Positions 46,246-58,393 of a DNA stretch of 64,000 nt are shown here, one piece after another (the stretch's first letter is position 1; every line of letters begins with the position of its first letter). Under the pieces are notes generated by a model. That model was not told the DNA's origin, searched no databases, and saw only the letters and a list, made by a program, of their open reading frames with translations. A program made the position numbers and the translations under genes. The DNA is taken from the NCBI RefSeq assembly GCF_000005505.3, contig NC_016134.3, positions 1,922,001 to 1,986,000 of the forward strand. Direction: 5' to 3'. The DNA comes from Brachypodium distachyon (taxonomy: Eukaryota; Streptophyta; Magnoliopsida; Poales; Poaceae).

Positions 46246-49200
46246 CTATTTTTGTGGGTGAACTCTAGACACCACTTGTTCCACGCGTTCGTAGAAGTCC
46301 CCACTAGGCTTGATGACCTCATTGTTGATGAGGTGGGCGAAATCCCTTTGAATGTTATACACGACCAATTTAGGTTGGTGTCCCATTGTCATTCGGGGCC
46401 GCCAGTATTCTTCCATCGCCGCGACTGACCCCTTCCACTCAGGCTTGAACATGCTGGCATTCTTCATAAGGATGTGACAGCAGTAGTAGCCACAGAACAC
46501 ACTGCAGGGCGGCTGTTGCTGGCAAGAGAACCTATGGTTGTGGTGAGGATCGTCTTTATGGCCTTTACTAGCTAGTTTTCTCTTGTTTGCCACTTTCCAT
46601 GCAGTGTTAATGAGTGATTTGATGGGTTTTCAAAACCTACCTCGAACACCTTTCTTCGGAAGTAGTGAATCGAAATAGTACACCGCGGACCAAGGCAAAC
46701 AAATGAGTATTGTCACCCAATGGTTTCTGTTTTCAAAAGAAACAAACTTTAGTATCTAAGGGTGTATAAGAAAGACTGAATTAGAAAAAACAAACGGTTC
46801 CATATATAAAATTGAACTTACTCCAAATTAAGGAAGAAGAGGATGAAGTCGTCGTCCGCGTATTTCTCGAGACATGCCACCAAGTATTTAGATGCCATGG
46901 TTCTTCAGGCATCCTTTTCTGGCTCAAGACCGATGTCACCGTAGTTGAACATCGCGGGTCTAGCATGGCTACTTTTTTGACCTCCAATCGCCGCAGTTCT
47001 CTTATTTGGTAGGCAGACCACAGCCTTAAGAGGTTGATATCAAGCTTTTGGCGATTGAAGAGGGGGAACAGTTTGTTGAACTCCACACCAAAGGTGATAG
47101 GACGTTCCTGAATCTTCCCGGTTTCTTGGTCAAAGAAGCCATAGTCTTTTGGGATTCTAACATTGATCTGTTGGGCATGCTGTTGAGAACCAGCTGATGC
47201 TTGCATGTAGAACTGATGAAGCTCTTGCATCTCTCTGGACACGGCACGCAGGGAAGCTTCGGTGAGCATCGGTCTTCTAGGATAGTAATAAGCACTCGGC
47301 CGAACTCCCTAGCCACGAAATAGGATCCGTCTTCGAATCTCTATCCTTGATATGAGTTCTTGATGAGAATGTCAAGCCTATTGTCCTTCCAGACTCCAGT
47401 TATGTCAGGCACATGGTGCATCTCATCTTGAGTGACATTGGATGACTCCTTGATGGTCTTACCGCCGCGCCCCCTCTTTTTATGCCTCCTCTTACTGTCC
47501 CATGCCTTCTGCTCCTCTGCCTTGTACTTGTCATCGACCTTGCGGCCACCCATGGATTCAACAGCACCCAAGAAAGAGAAGGCAGGAGGGACGCTTCTAG
47601 CTTGTGCCGACCTTGTGGTCTGGCTATATTTGAGTTGTGGAGGCATCGACATTGTCCGCTCTTCATCTCCGCCGACATCAACAGGAGGAAGTATCCTAGG
47701 GGAAAGGCCGAGCGGCGATTGAGAAGTACCTTTGTGTGCGGAGGGAGATGGAGTCATAGAGGGCCGACGCTGGTTGTAGAGAGATACCAAGCTCCTAGGC
47801 CACATAATGCGGTAGTTTGGACAACCGCCTAGGATATCCATGCCTTCCTCCAGAGGTAGCGGGATAGCATAATCACGATGCTCCTCGACGACGGAGTCCA
47901 CCATCACACTCACTTGTGCGTTGTTCATAAGAATGCCATGCACCAGTGGCGGTGATTGTCTGGGCATCAGGCGGCCAATGGCGCCTACAGGCTTCCCAGG
48001 ATTGCCTACGTGGATACGACACTTCACCGGTGCCTGCGCGTAACAAGAAGAAGGCATATGTGTGTAAGATCTTTATTCATGAAGGTAAGGAGTGAAAAAG
48101 AGTTTGAAAAGTATGATTACAAGGATGTTGTCGCTCGGACCCGGATCATTATCCTGAATGCCCTTGCTTGGGTCCGGTTGGCTAGCGGGGGGGTTGTCCA
48201 TGCTAGGAGCCGAGCTGTAACCTGGAGTGTAGGTGTCTTCATCGTACATACGTGTGTCGGAGGCGGCGCTGCTCTTCAGCGGGGTGCTCTTTCACGGGGG
48301 AAGAGGAGGAAGGAGGTTCCTCAAACCTTCCACTCCTCCCCCGAGTATGGCGTCAAGGGCGGGGTGGTCTTTGGCCAATGCCGACACCAAATGATGGACG
48401 GCTTGCACTGCATATTCTCGCGACACCTCTTGAGACACGATAGACACTTGCTCTCGCGCCTCCGCCTTAGCTTGTTCTATTATTTCAGCAGAAGCGGGGA
48501 GCTTTTTCTGGACCCTGCTTCGCTTCGGAGCAGGCGAGAAATAATCATCCTAGCAGGCCCCTTCACCTTCCCCTAGAACACGGCCCGTGTGCTCCGCCTT
48601 TTGCAAGCTGGCGGTCACAGCCGACTTCCACCTCTTGCTCTGCACGGAGTTGTCGGATGTTTCTGACCTCTTGCTCTCCTCCCATTTGTGGGCATTTTCC
48701 TGTTATCATATAAGACAGGACGTGAGTCTATATGGATCAGGAGTGTCATAATTAACGCCGAAAACAAATAAATGCACGTGAACCCTTACCGTAAAATTTT
48801 TAACAGGCGGCTGCATTGGCTCAATGCCCGCCCACTCCTCTGGTGTCATGTGCTGACGTGTATATTCTCTAGCACGTTGGTCCTCTAGCAAGTCATGCAC
48901 TGGAGGCACCCTGCCTGCCGCCTCGAGAATTCGGTCCTGCTTGCGCCAGACCTTCTTCTTCCCCTCTTTCCCTGCACTCCCTAGCCTGTGGTTCAAAGAC
49001 TTCCTCGCGCGCAACATCCTCGGACGTTCATTCTTTGCAATAAAGGCAGGGTCAGACGATTCCTTCTTGAATTTTTCCCATTCGGCCTCATCGGTTATCG
49101 ACGGCCATTTCTTCTTGGTGGTTTTCCAATTAGCAAGTTCATTGCGCACTGCTATGTTGACGGCCGCTAGGAATCGCTCGCACCACTCGTCAGTGACTTG

Positions 49201-49608
49201 GAACCTCCTTGCAATGTCCGCGATGCACGTGTTTCTAACGACTTCGGAGATGTCACTCCACTCGTTGGTGATCTTGCAATATTTACGTGCAACGGCTCCA
49301 CAGGTCGTTTCGAAGGCCTTCTGTGCCCTCTCAGGCGACTCCGGGCAGCCTCTCTCAGAGTGCCGGGTGACCACGTAACAAAACTCCTTCAAGTTGTGGC
49401 TCCCCCTCGGCGTCTTCTTTCTTGGCTTCTTAGCGGTATTTTCAGTTGGCTGCGGGTTAATCTCTTACACCCGTCACTCGTTGTCGCGCTCTTCTGAACG
49501 AGAGCTACCTGAGCCAGAGCTGGCAATTTGCTCTCCCGATGAAGACTCTTCATCGACACGATCTACCTCCTCCCGATCAAGAACTGATTTCTGGCTACTC
49601 TTCCCCAT
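46246..49608 (-). CDS. CACTA second gene: TNPA-like region plus Ulp1-type protease remnant
   Basis: ATG 49608 begins GKSSQKSVLDREEVDRVDEE and soon meets TGA. The following frames on the minus strand are 49392-48706 (HSERGCPESPERAQKAFETT, conserved in plant En/Spm-type proteins), 48057-47341, 47269-46781 (RIPKDYGFFDQETGKIQERP and later DINLLRLWSAYQIRELRRLE) and 46593-46246. The last contains CQQQPPCSVFCGYYCCHIL. This matches the C-terminal part of Ulp1-like C48 peptidases in CACTA elements, with the active-site Gln and Cys. The N-terminal catalytic His/Asp region was not identified. Introns and stops are mixed, so a functional product is doubtful. Confidence 0.55.
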
Positions 49609-49919
49609 TTCGTACCTATGCCATCAAAACCATCAAATATATATCGGCCAAAACTTTCGGTATGACCTATGCTAAAAAACTAGCAAATTTTCTCTACTAG
49701 GAGCTCAAAACCTGCATAAAAAACCCACCCGCATATGTACCCTCTCGGCACGATTGCCGGCCCCTTCTCCAATGACCCGACACGATGGTCGGGCCCACAA
49801 TTGACATAAATGAAGCAAAAATTGATATACAACATGTATATAGCATATAAACAACATTTATATAGCACATAAACAACATGGAATAGCCCATATACATGGA
49901 ATAGCATATAAGATAGCAT

Positions 49920-50215
49920 TATTCGATCTCCTTATGAGCATATATATGACAGCATTATTCGATCTCCTATGAGCATATATATGACAACATATGCAGCAAC
50001 TAATTTGACCCACTTAATATGAGCATTATTCTCCTATGAGCATATTTATGACAGCATTATTCGATCTCCTATGAGCATATATATGACAACATATGCAGCA
50101 ACTAATTTGACACACTTAATATGAGCATTATTCTCCTATGAGCATATATATGACAACATATATGATAGCATTATTCTCCTATCATTTATATGATAGCAAC
50201 TAATTTGACACACTC
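49920..50215. repeat. Tandem repeat, about 102-bp period, inside the CACTA region
   Basis: Units include CCTATGAGCATATATATGAC, AACATATGCAGCAACTAATT and CACTTAATATGAGCATTATT. The GCAGCAACT anchor occurs at 49993 and 50095. Partial units lie on both sides. Confidence 0.7.
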
Positions 50216-50218
50216 AAA

Positions 50219-50267
50219 TCCTAACCCTAATTTGATGGGGAATCAAATCCTAACCCTAACCCTAACC
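50219..50267. repeat. Short interstitial telomere-like CCTAACC repeats
   Basis: CCTAACCCTAA occurs at about 50219 and again as CCTAACCCTAACCCTAACC at 50248-50266, in all about five CCCTAA units. This is too short for a telomere and is more like telo-box motifs of a promoter or leader. Confidence 0.7.
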
Positions 50268-50639
50268 TGTGTCGGAGGAGGAGGGCGCGGGCTCGGGCGT
50301 CGGGGAGGAGGGAGACGGCGGCGCGGGGTCGCAGGACGTCGGCGGCGGGCTCGGGGAGGAGGGAGACAGTGGCGGCAGGCTCCAGGCGCGGTGGCGAGGG
50401 CGACGAGGCGGCGGGCTCCGGGCGCGGTGGCGAGGACGAGGACGAGGCCGTTGGCGGCGAGCTCGGGGCAGCGCGCGGGGTCGACGGCGACGGCGGCGCG
50501 AAAATTGGGCAGAGCTTCGCTAGGGTTAGCGGGGCGCCCACTGCTGGTCTCTCGGGTTAGGGGAGGACGAGCAGGCAAGAATGAGACCCGACCGTTTCGG
50601 CGTCTTCTCTTATATACCCTACGTACATCAATACCGGGC

Positions 50640-50815
50640 GGGTAAGGGAGCCGACCATTACTGATGTGCCTTCAATCATCAGTAACGGTCGCGCTAGGAT
50701 GCGACTGCCACTAATAAGCTCTTGTGAGCAATGCCCAACCACTCATCAGTAACGGTCGTGATGTTGTGCGACCGTTACTGATGAGTATAGGCACCGTTAC
50801 TCATGATTATACTTA
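50640..50815. repeat. Internal cluster of CACTA subterminal-type repeats
   Basis: Three or more copies of CATCAGTAACGGTCG and CGACCGTTACTGATG occur in inverted pairs, identical in type to those at the two ends. A GC-rich leader-like segment (50260-50600) follows on the minus strand, mirroring the arrangement at 53500-54200. Confidence 0.7.
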
Positions 50816-51048
50816 CTAGTATTTCAAATTTGATGAAAAAATTCATGCATTCGTCTAGTATTCGTACACCACATCATGTCTTGTGTAGTATTTGTACACC
50901 ACATCATGGAATTCACTAGTAATTTGTGCTAAATTAAATTCAAAAAATTCATCACATGCATACACAAAAGTACATCGATCACACATAATTTCACTTAGTA
51001 CAAAGTTTGCATTAAGATGCAGTACGAGTACATTTTATAATGTGACTA

Positions 51049-53446
51049 CTAGTGCTTCTCCTTCCTTCGGTAAGTCATAACTTGACTCCTCGCAGAACTG
51101 CTTCTGAGGTAGGGTTTTTGTGGTATTTTCTCGCTCTCGCTCCCATCACTTCTTCTTTTCCCTCTCCTTTTCCTCGTTAATATCGTGCGTTTCGCTTCTT
51201 CGTCATCTGCGGCGGTCGTCGGATCATGGAAACCTTCGTAGTCTTCTTCTGAAGTAACTCCGTCCACTCCAACAATGCTTCTTTTCCCTCTTCTTACTAC
51301 GACGCGGCCTTTATTTGCCGGGTCGTCTATGTAGAATACCTGCTTGCATTGTTTAGCAAAGACACATGGTTCCTCTCTTGCCGGGATTTTTCTCACGTCA
51401 ACTTGTTCACGAGGGATCTCAAGAGGTAGCACCATCGTCGTGAACCTGTGACTTTCTTCTTTGTCACCTTTGGTCCATCTTACACGGAACATTGGGATCT
51501 TTGTGATCGAGTACTCCAATTCCCAGATCTCCTCGATAACGTCGAAGAACGCTTTGGTTTTGCTGTTGTCGTCGGTCGCGGTCTCAGAAGTCATGACTAC
51601 ACCACTATTTTGATACGTGCTTTTACGGTCCTGAGACGTAGTGTAGAAGTTATAACCGTTGTTCGCATATGATTGCCAAGTAGAGACGTGGTAAGCAGGT
51701 TCCCGTGACAAACATGCAACCGTCTCTTCTGATACATTGGTCGTCTCTCTGCCGTACCAATAATTCTCCAGTCACGCTGCGAATGTTTTATTGTGCTCCC
51801 AGTGGATCCAGACTTCTCCTCTTTTAGGGTTTTCATTTCGCAGTTGTTCCATGTGCATTTCCTGATAAGGCCGGCAGCAATCGACAGTTTGCAACACAAC
51901 CAAATGTGCTCTTTCAAAGTCAGCTTCCCTTCCTCTTCCATAGACGAAGGCCCTAGGGACAGGATCTCATCGCATATGTGGATCATTAGATGGACCATGA
52001 TATCGAAGAATGATGGAGGGAAGAACATCTCGAGCTCGCACAGAATCTGTATCATACTATCCTTTAGTATCTGGCATCGTCTAACGGTGATTGACTTCTG
52101 CGAGATGCTGTCAAAGAAGTCAGAAAGCTTCATGATTGTCTCTCTTACGTGCGGCTCCATGATACCTCTGATTGCGACTGGAAGTAACTGAGTGAGTATG
52201 ACATGGTTGTCGTGAGACTTCATGCCAGATAGCTTGTGACTCTTTATGTCAACTAGATGCTTGATGCTCGACGAGTAGTTCGATGGGACTTTAATGTCCT
52301 GCAGGCACTGACACATCCTATGCCACTCTATGCCTCATGTTTCTGGGCTCTGCCCCGAAATCTGGAAATGCCGTGTCGAAGTTCCTCCACTGAGTCCCAT
52401 CGGCAGGGTGTCTTAGGACCCCAGCTTCCTCCACATGGTAGTGCCCGTCAGGATCGAATGCAGCCTGCGCCGGATCGTGATATACGAGATACCTCGCGTC
52501 CTTAACGTTCTGCATCAACGCTCAACTCGGCCACCTGCCGTAAGATACCAGACAGTCTTTGCCGGCCTGCCCTTCATCACTTCTTCCCCATCGTTTTCGC
52601 CAGCTCTGGCGTTTTTCTTCTTGTATCTCGATGCACCGCATATGTGGCAGCTCTCATGGTTCTCGTACTCTCCAGTGTATACCATGAAGTAGTTTGGACA
52701 TGAATCATATTTCACGCAATCTAATCCAAGTGGGCATGTAATCTTCTTTGCTTCGTATGTGCTATTGGGCAACTTGTTTGGCTGTGGAAAAACCGAAGCA
52801 AGGTAACTCAACAAGTCCGTGAAGCCCATGTCTGACCAGCATCCTTCATCTTCAAAAGTTCGAGCGTCACTTCGAGCACGTTGTTTTCTTCGCCAGCTCC
52901 ATCATACAAGGGTGTGTTTGCGTCCTCCAACAATTTTTTGAACTGAGCAGACTCTGCCTCATCTTCGGGGTCCTCCAGCTACTCCCGTAGGTAAGGGTCA
53001 TCTAGCATTTCGGCAATCCTGCCACGTGGAGCTCCTTCACCTTCCACATTAGCCACCTCATCGACCCTTGTTTCTTCCTCAGAATCATTCGCCGGATCAT
53101 ACCGCAGGACATCATCATCTTCGCTACCGCTATCGACATCAACTGCATCCTCCCCGTGACAAGTCCAACGAGAATAATCTTCCACAAAACCCGATGCCAG
53201 CACGTGCATCTGAACATCTTCAGGCTTCATCATGCATGTGTTTCCACATTTGTGACATGGACAACGCATCATCACAAGTCCTTTTCGTTCCATATCACCT
53301 TTCGCGACTCCAAAAAAGACCGTCCATTCGGTTATCCATCGAGCATTGATTCTTTCCTTGGCGTGCATCCAAGAACGGTCCTTCGATCTACAACACAATA
53401 CACAAGAAAACAAACAAAGCAAAATAGTTAGCCTAATCATTGACAA
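51049..53446 (-). pseudogene. CACTA TNP2-type transposase lacking the catalytic core
   Basis: On the minus strand: a transposase-associated N-terminal domain (53446-52979; DRSWMHAKERINARW, CPCHKCGN), then 52829-52515 (CPNYFMVYTGEYENHESCHI) and 52518-52318 (LRHPADGTQWRNFDTAFPDF, RNMRHRVA). The next readable part, 52316-51597, already belongs to the C-terminal DUF4218 region (CQCLQDIKVPSNYSSSIKHL). A DUF4216-like end follows (51711-51049; RWTKGDKEESHRF, FAKQCKQVFYIDDP). The central Transposase_21 region with the DDE residues, normally several hundred codons, is missing at a junction near 52317. This copy cannot be an active transposase, although domains for DNA or protein contact remain. Confidence 0.75.
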
Positions 53447-54850
53447 GGGGATTAAGGTATTAATTAACCGGAGCTAACTAAAAATTTGAAATTAGATACA
53501 TTCGGAGAGAAATTGAATGCCGGCGAGAAAGATCAGGAGGGAGAGAGAGCTCGAAAGGGAGAGGGAAGCTCCAGGCAACGAGGAGGAGGCTGCATTTTGG
53601 CCGGCGACCAGAGCTCAAAAGTTTGAAATTGGGGAACTTCGGAGAGAAATTGGAGGCTGGCGAGGCAGATCGGGAGGGAGCGAGAGCTCGCAAGGGAGAG
53701 GGAAACTTTGGCCTCGAAGATCGGAGCTCGCCGGCCATGGAGACGGCGGCCGCCAGCACAGGGGGGGGGGGGAGGAGGAAGGGAGACGGAGTAGCGCTAC
53801 CTGGGGGGCTCGCCGGCGGGCGAAATCGGCATGGCTTCGCCGTCGTCGGGGAAGATGGGCCGCAGCTGGTCGGTTACGACGCGCAGCGCGACCAGCCGCG
53901 GTTCTGCCCAGCGTATTTAAATCGTGACGCTCATCAGTGGTGGTCGGAAATTGGACGACCGTTACTGATAATAGTGGGTATGCGTGGTTCATCGGTGACG
54001 GTCGCCTCTTAACCGACCGCCACTGATGTATCTCGCGAGGTATGATGGTTCATCAGTGGCGGTCGGCTCGCGCGACCGCCACTGATGTATGGTTGGGCGG
54101 GGACAGGCAGACCTCGCTCTGTTCATCAGTAACGGCCGCGGCCGCGACCGACACTGATGTTGTTCATCAGTAACGGTCGTGCCGGACCCTTTACTGATAT
54201 GCTGTTGCATATAGACCGTTTTGTAGCTGTGAATGAAAGACAGTGCAAATAAAGAAACAACTTGCATGCATTCATGCATGGATCGAGTACGTACGCACGC
54301 ATGCAGACGGGTGCATGCATGCAGGAGAGTAATTTTGAGCGATTTTTCATTACACTGACAAGGCTTCGACGCTGGAGGAGGTGATCCAGTACTGCATCAA
54401 GTCACTCCAGCACCAGATGCAGGTAACTAAACAAATGCATGCATGCATGCATATATGTCAATTAATTCTTAATTTATCTGGGACATATATAGCGAGGGTC
54501 CATCTTCATGCATGCAAGAATTAACATCCAAATATACCCTGTGATTTCCTAATTAGCATGCCCTTTAGTCGTCGTTGACCACTTGACCCAGACCGTTCCA
54601 TGCATTCCGCAGGTGCTTTCCAACGGATACGTCACGCCGACGGCAATCTGGCCGCCGCCATGCATGCGACCTGTCGGAGAATGTCTTTGGCGGGCAGACG
54701 GCGCCGTTGTTGCCCCCTCCCTACCCGTTTTTCCCGACAGTGTTCGCTTCATGCCCTCAGCAAAGTACCGTCATGCCACTAAATCCAATTGTGCATGCAG
54801 CAGCTTGTTCATCCTCATCTGGTACTCCGGAGCGACCACGCCGTGCCGAT

Positions 54851-57800
54851 CAGCCACGGAAAAGCAGGTGGTTCACGCATCAGGACTTTGCCGCTTGATC
54901 ATTCCTGAACTAAATCTTGTCTGTCAGAAAAATCGTGATGAAAACAGCAAGGCGTAGTTTATTTCCCTGTCGGCCGTCAGGAATATCTACGGCTTGCCAA
55001 ACGCAAACACGGTTCCTGACAGAACAGTCTTCTTGTCGGGAAAATCGCAATCGTCAGGTTTATGACCCGAACCAAACCCCGGGGAAGTTTATAAACGAGA
55101 CAGACATACTCAGGCTTGTGCTGTGTCGATATGTAATCTCAGGACAGGTGCATATTTTTTTTAGCTACCACGTCAGTACTACGTCGCAGGGGCACGTCAC
55201 CATGCCACGTCAGCGGTGCACTGGCCCTGGTTTTGTTGAGCATGCATGCAGCGCGGTGGCCGTGGCGGAGAGCTGTTCGAACTCGCATCCTCCCCTAATG
55301 GCCTAATTCGCCTCCGTGTCGATCTCCTGGGCGGCGGCGGGCCACGAGGAGGAGCGACGATCGAGCTGCTGCGCTCTGATGCAGCTCTTGATGATTTCTA
55401 ATTTCCTGTTGCTTCGCTTGCAATCGAATTCGAATCCCCTATTTGTACATTGTCTGGAACGTTCTGCATGGTTTGTTTGGGAGTAGATAAATGAGCCATG
55501 CATGGGTCGGTGGAAACAGATCACCGCGCGAGTCCTAATCTCGATGATACTTGGGAATTGGCTACTCTTCGCGAAGATATCTCTCTTCTTTCTCTTAATT
55601 TCCTCCACGTCAGCAAATTTCAAATAAGAATCTATTATAAAAGGGTAGATCTTTGTGAATATCCTTAATTATAGACGCCCTTGTGTGTAAAGTAATCGCA
55701 TATACGCCCTCTTTTCACAACCTACATACAAAAGCACGCTCTTTTCTCGGCTGGCAAGCTTGCCTTAAGAGTAGCCTCTTGACCTATTTTTTGTTGGAGT
55801 ATCCTTTTAGCTTTGTGCCTTTGTCCACTTTTGCATATAGTTTAAAATATCACATCATAGGGACCTCATGTCACCGAACCGGATTACTGGATCCTGATTT
55901 GTTATTTAGAGAATTTTTACAGGAGTACCAAGGTACTCCTGATGAACAGTGAGGAGTACCTTACACATCTAGCCGTCCATTCAGAGGGGTAGTCAGACTT
56001 TTTGTATCCATTGTCTCCCTGCCCATCTTTCAGGTCGAGCACTGCTTCCTCCTCGATCCTGACGGCTGCACCTCGCACACCTCACCTGCGCGGCTGCGCC
56101 CCTCCCGCCTCCGTCTCCGTTACCTTCAAATAGTTGGCCGCCGCTGCCTGTTCTGCCTTTCAGGCGGGTTTAATTCCCTCCTTCACCGCTCACACCAACC
56201 TCCTCCGTACCATTTTCTCTCGTTTCCTCTCCCAATTCTCAATGCACGGAACGAGGCTCATATTCACAAACAATATTACCACAGAGCAAGATTAATTACA
56301 GCACACTGAAATACATAGATGCAAGGATTATTGACGATCCACACTGCAACACGAAATTCAGATATATAGTCATGGTCATCGCCATCTCCGATGGTCACCG
56401 TGACAAGCCGATCGATGGCCAAGGAGCGCCAGCCATGCGAGCCGATGACGTGCGCGCGTGAATCCACGGATGCGTTGCACATGAGGAATCTCGGCCATGT
56501 GCAGCTGCCTTCACGGGAAGAACATGCGTGTTAATTAGGATTTTAGGGTTCTTCAAAGAATGGAGATCGTGATTTATTTATGTAATTGGCATCGGGGCAC
56601 TATAATTTCATTTTGATTTTTAGGCATGCACTAGATTATATCCTAATTGACCTACATGTACATGTAAATAATTTAATTAGTTTGATGATTATGTTTTTAC
56701 CCCTGTATCAAGGTACTCCCTGGGTTTTAGAGTTTGTACTCCATAAGACCTGTGTTGGAGTACCAGATAAAACTGGCCATTAGATTAGGACGGATAGACG
56801 GTCCATATTTATTCCGGGATACCGTAAAATAGCTCCATTATGTTATGCCTGGTTGTTCCAGTTGTTGCCAAACGTTTCCAATTATACTGACTATTAAATT
56901 ATTTAAGTTTACAAATTTGTGTGGTTTATCCGTGCAACCATGCGCGTACGCGCTTAGCACGTAACTAAAACCGAAGCTTTTTTTCTTCTTCCAGTAAACC
57001 ATATTTATTGGTGTAAGTTTCTTTATGAAATCCAAACCTGCTTTGAGCTATTTAACAACTTTCCAGGATCCACCCGCCAATGCACATTAGCAATACAGTA
57101 AAAGACACTCCCTCCGATATATAAGGTGTCTCAGATTTGACACGGAGTACTTAATATAAAATTATACTCCCTCAGTTCTTAAATTCTCATCTTGTTATTT
57201 TACTAAATAACATTGTTGGTCTGTGTTGACTATTCAACTGGGATTTGTCTTGTCTTGCCTACACACGGCACATTTGCCCACATGGCCACATGCATGCGAC
57301 AATACTACTCGATATAGTACGCGGCTGGATAGACACGACTCTGACTGCTTACAAGTGTGATGCCCAACCCTGCACACAGACCACTTGGTCTTCACGTGGT
57401 CGGAACATACGTGGCTCCCATGCATGCATGCATATACGTACGCAAGCACTCAGCAAAGATCCTGACGGCATAAATCCTTAATGGGAACTAATGAATTTCT
57501 TTTGAAATGAGGTAATGAATTAATTAATCTAGAGCAGGTGATGCAACAACTCCTCTACCGGCACTTTTTTGTTGTTAGATCGTGACATCGTGGTTTAGAG
57601 CTAGCGACTACAGTTAATGGTTTTATTACCCATATTAGTCACATATAGACTAGCGACTACAGTTAATGGTTTTATTAGCCATATTAGTCACATATAAATG
57701 GTGATCAACATCCCTGGCAAAACTAATATAATGTGCTACACAGAAAGAAAAACGAAAAATGATGTCCTTTTGAAAATAGAAAAAATGACATACCGGAGTA

Positions 57801-58393
57801 GCTACAACTCATTCATAATATGCGCTGGTGAATTCCTCACTTGAATAAAGAAAAATGGTGTTGTTTCGAAAAAAAGGTTGTTGAATGAACTCTTTTTTCA
57901 GCTAGATTCGAGGTCGGAATAAACAAGCAAAACTTGAGCATAATATATTTATATTAATTTGGAGCTTGGATATAACAAATAGTAAACATAATTGTATATT
58001 TTGATAAATACACCACATATCATTTATTTCTACCATTACCGATTTACTGTACAATTTAATTTTGGTATGGTACACATTTCAAGCAAGCCAGCATACATAA
58101 ATAGACAAAAATAAATAAAGATAATGGATGACAAAGGCTCAATTGTGCCTCCAAATATCTCCACCACTCCCCAAAAAAACAAAAAAAAAACGCCGATCCT
58201 TCTAGTTCCGGGCTAGCTTGCCCAAAATCGACTTTGTTTGTAGCCACACTTCTAAAAAACTAGCTATCCTTTCAAACCCTGTAATGACCAAAAAACAAGA
58301 TTAGTAAATTATAACTCTAAATTATATATACTGCTTGATATGTGTATGCCTAAGCAAGAAGTATGTATACCTGAATTTAATTACTCCCTACTG
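54851..58393. other. Intergenic between pseudogene E and gene D
   Basis: No supported gene. AGGAGTACCAAGGTACTCCT (55919-55940) and GTACTCC words at 56703-56765 may mark a small inverted-repeat element. Half-MITE ends CTCCCTCCGATATATAAGG (57108) and CTCCCTCAGTTCTTAAATTC (57168) are present. A 53-bp tandem duplication lies at about 57601-57705 (next entry). Confidence 0.4.
57601..57705. repeat. Two-copy tandem duplication of about 53 bp
   Basis: CTAGCGACTACAGTTAATGG through GTCACATATA occurs twice head to tail, with one difference (TTACCCATATT versus TTAGCCATATT). This indicates a recent slippage duplication. Confidence 0.85.

Larger units (their letters stand above)
45778..54231 (-). mobile_element. 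CACTA (En/Spm-type) element or tandem pair, about 8.45 kb, in intron 3 of pseudogene E
   Basis: Both flanks are dense in CATCAGTAACGGTCG and its inverse CGACCGTTACTGATG, typical CACTA subterminal repeats (45790-45960 and 53920-54200). The outermost bases are degenerate, CACATAAAAT at the left and GTAGCTGTG at the right, so borders are approximate. Coding regions run on the minus strand: a TNP2-type transposase (51049-53446) and a second gene with an Ulp1-like protease part (46246-49608). A third cluster of the same repeats at about 50640-50815 lies between them. Gene A lacks this insertion. Confidence 0.8.
43940..54850 (+). pseudogene. PIF-like bHLH pseudogene E, paralogue of gene A, split by transposons
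   Basis: Exon equivalents are 43940-44028, 44158-44456, 45538-45603, 54354-54422 and about 54613-54840, matching gene A in order and phase. Damage seen: an in-frame TGA at 43997-43999 where A has GAC, a TAA at about 44306 and frameshifts in exon 2, loss of the AG acceptor before exon 4 (TAC instead of CAG), an extra codon in exon 4, and frame changes in exon 5. Still readable are HELLEVLRHDDE, SEMASWLCEIF, an intact RRRDKINDKM exon and ASTLEEVIQY. Intron 2 holds a Helitron and intron 3 a CACTA element of about 8.4 kb. It cannot make a full bHLH protein. The uninterrupted 66-nt helix exon may reflect recent inactivation. Confidence 0.85.

Noticed and set aside
50219..50267. Interstitial telomere or chromosome end
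   Set aside because: Only about five CCCTAA units occur, inside a transposon. This is far too short and is better explained as telo-box-like motifs.
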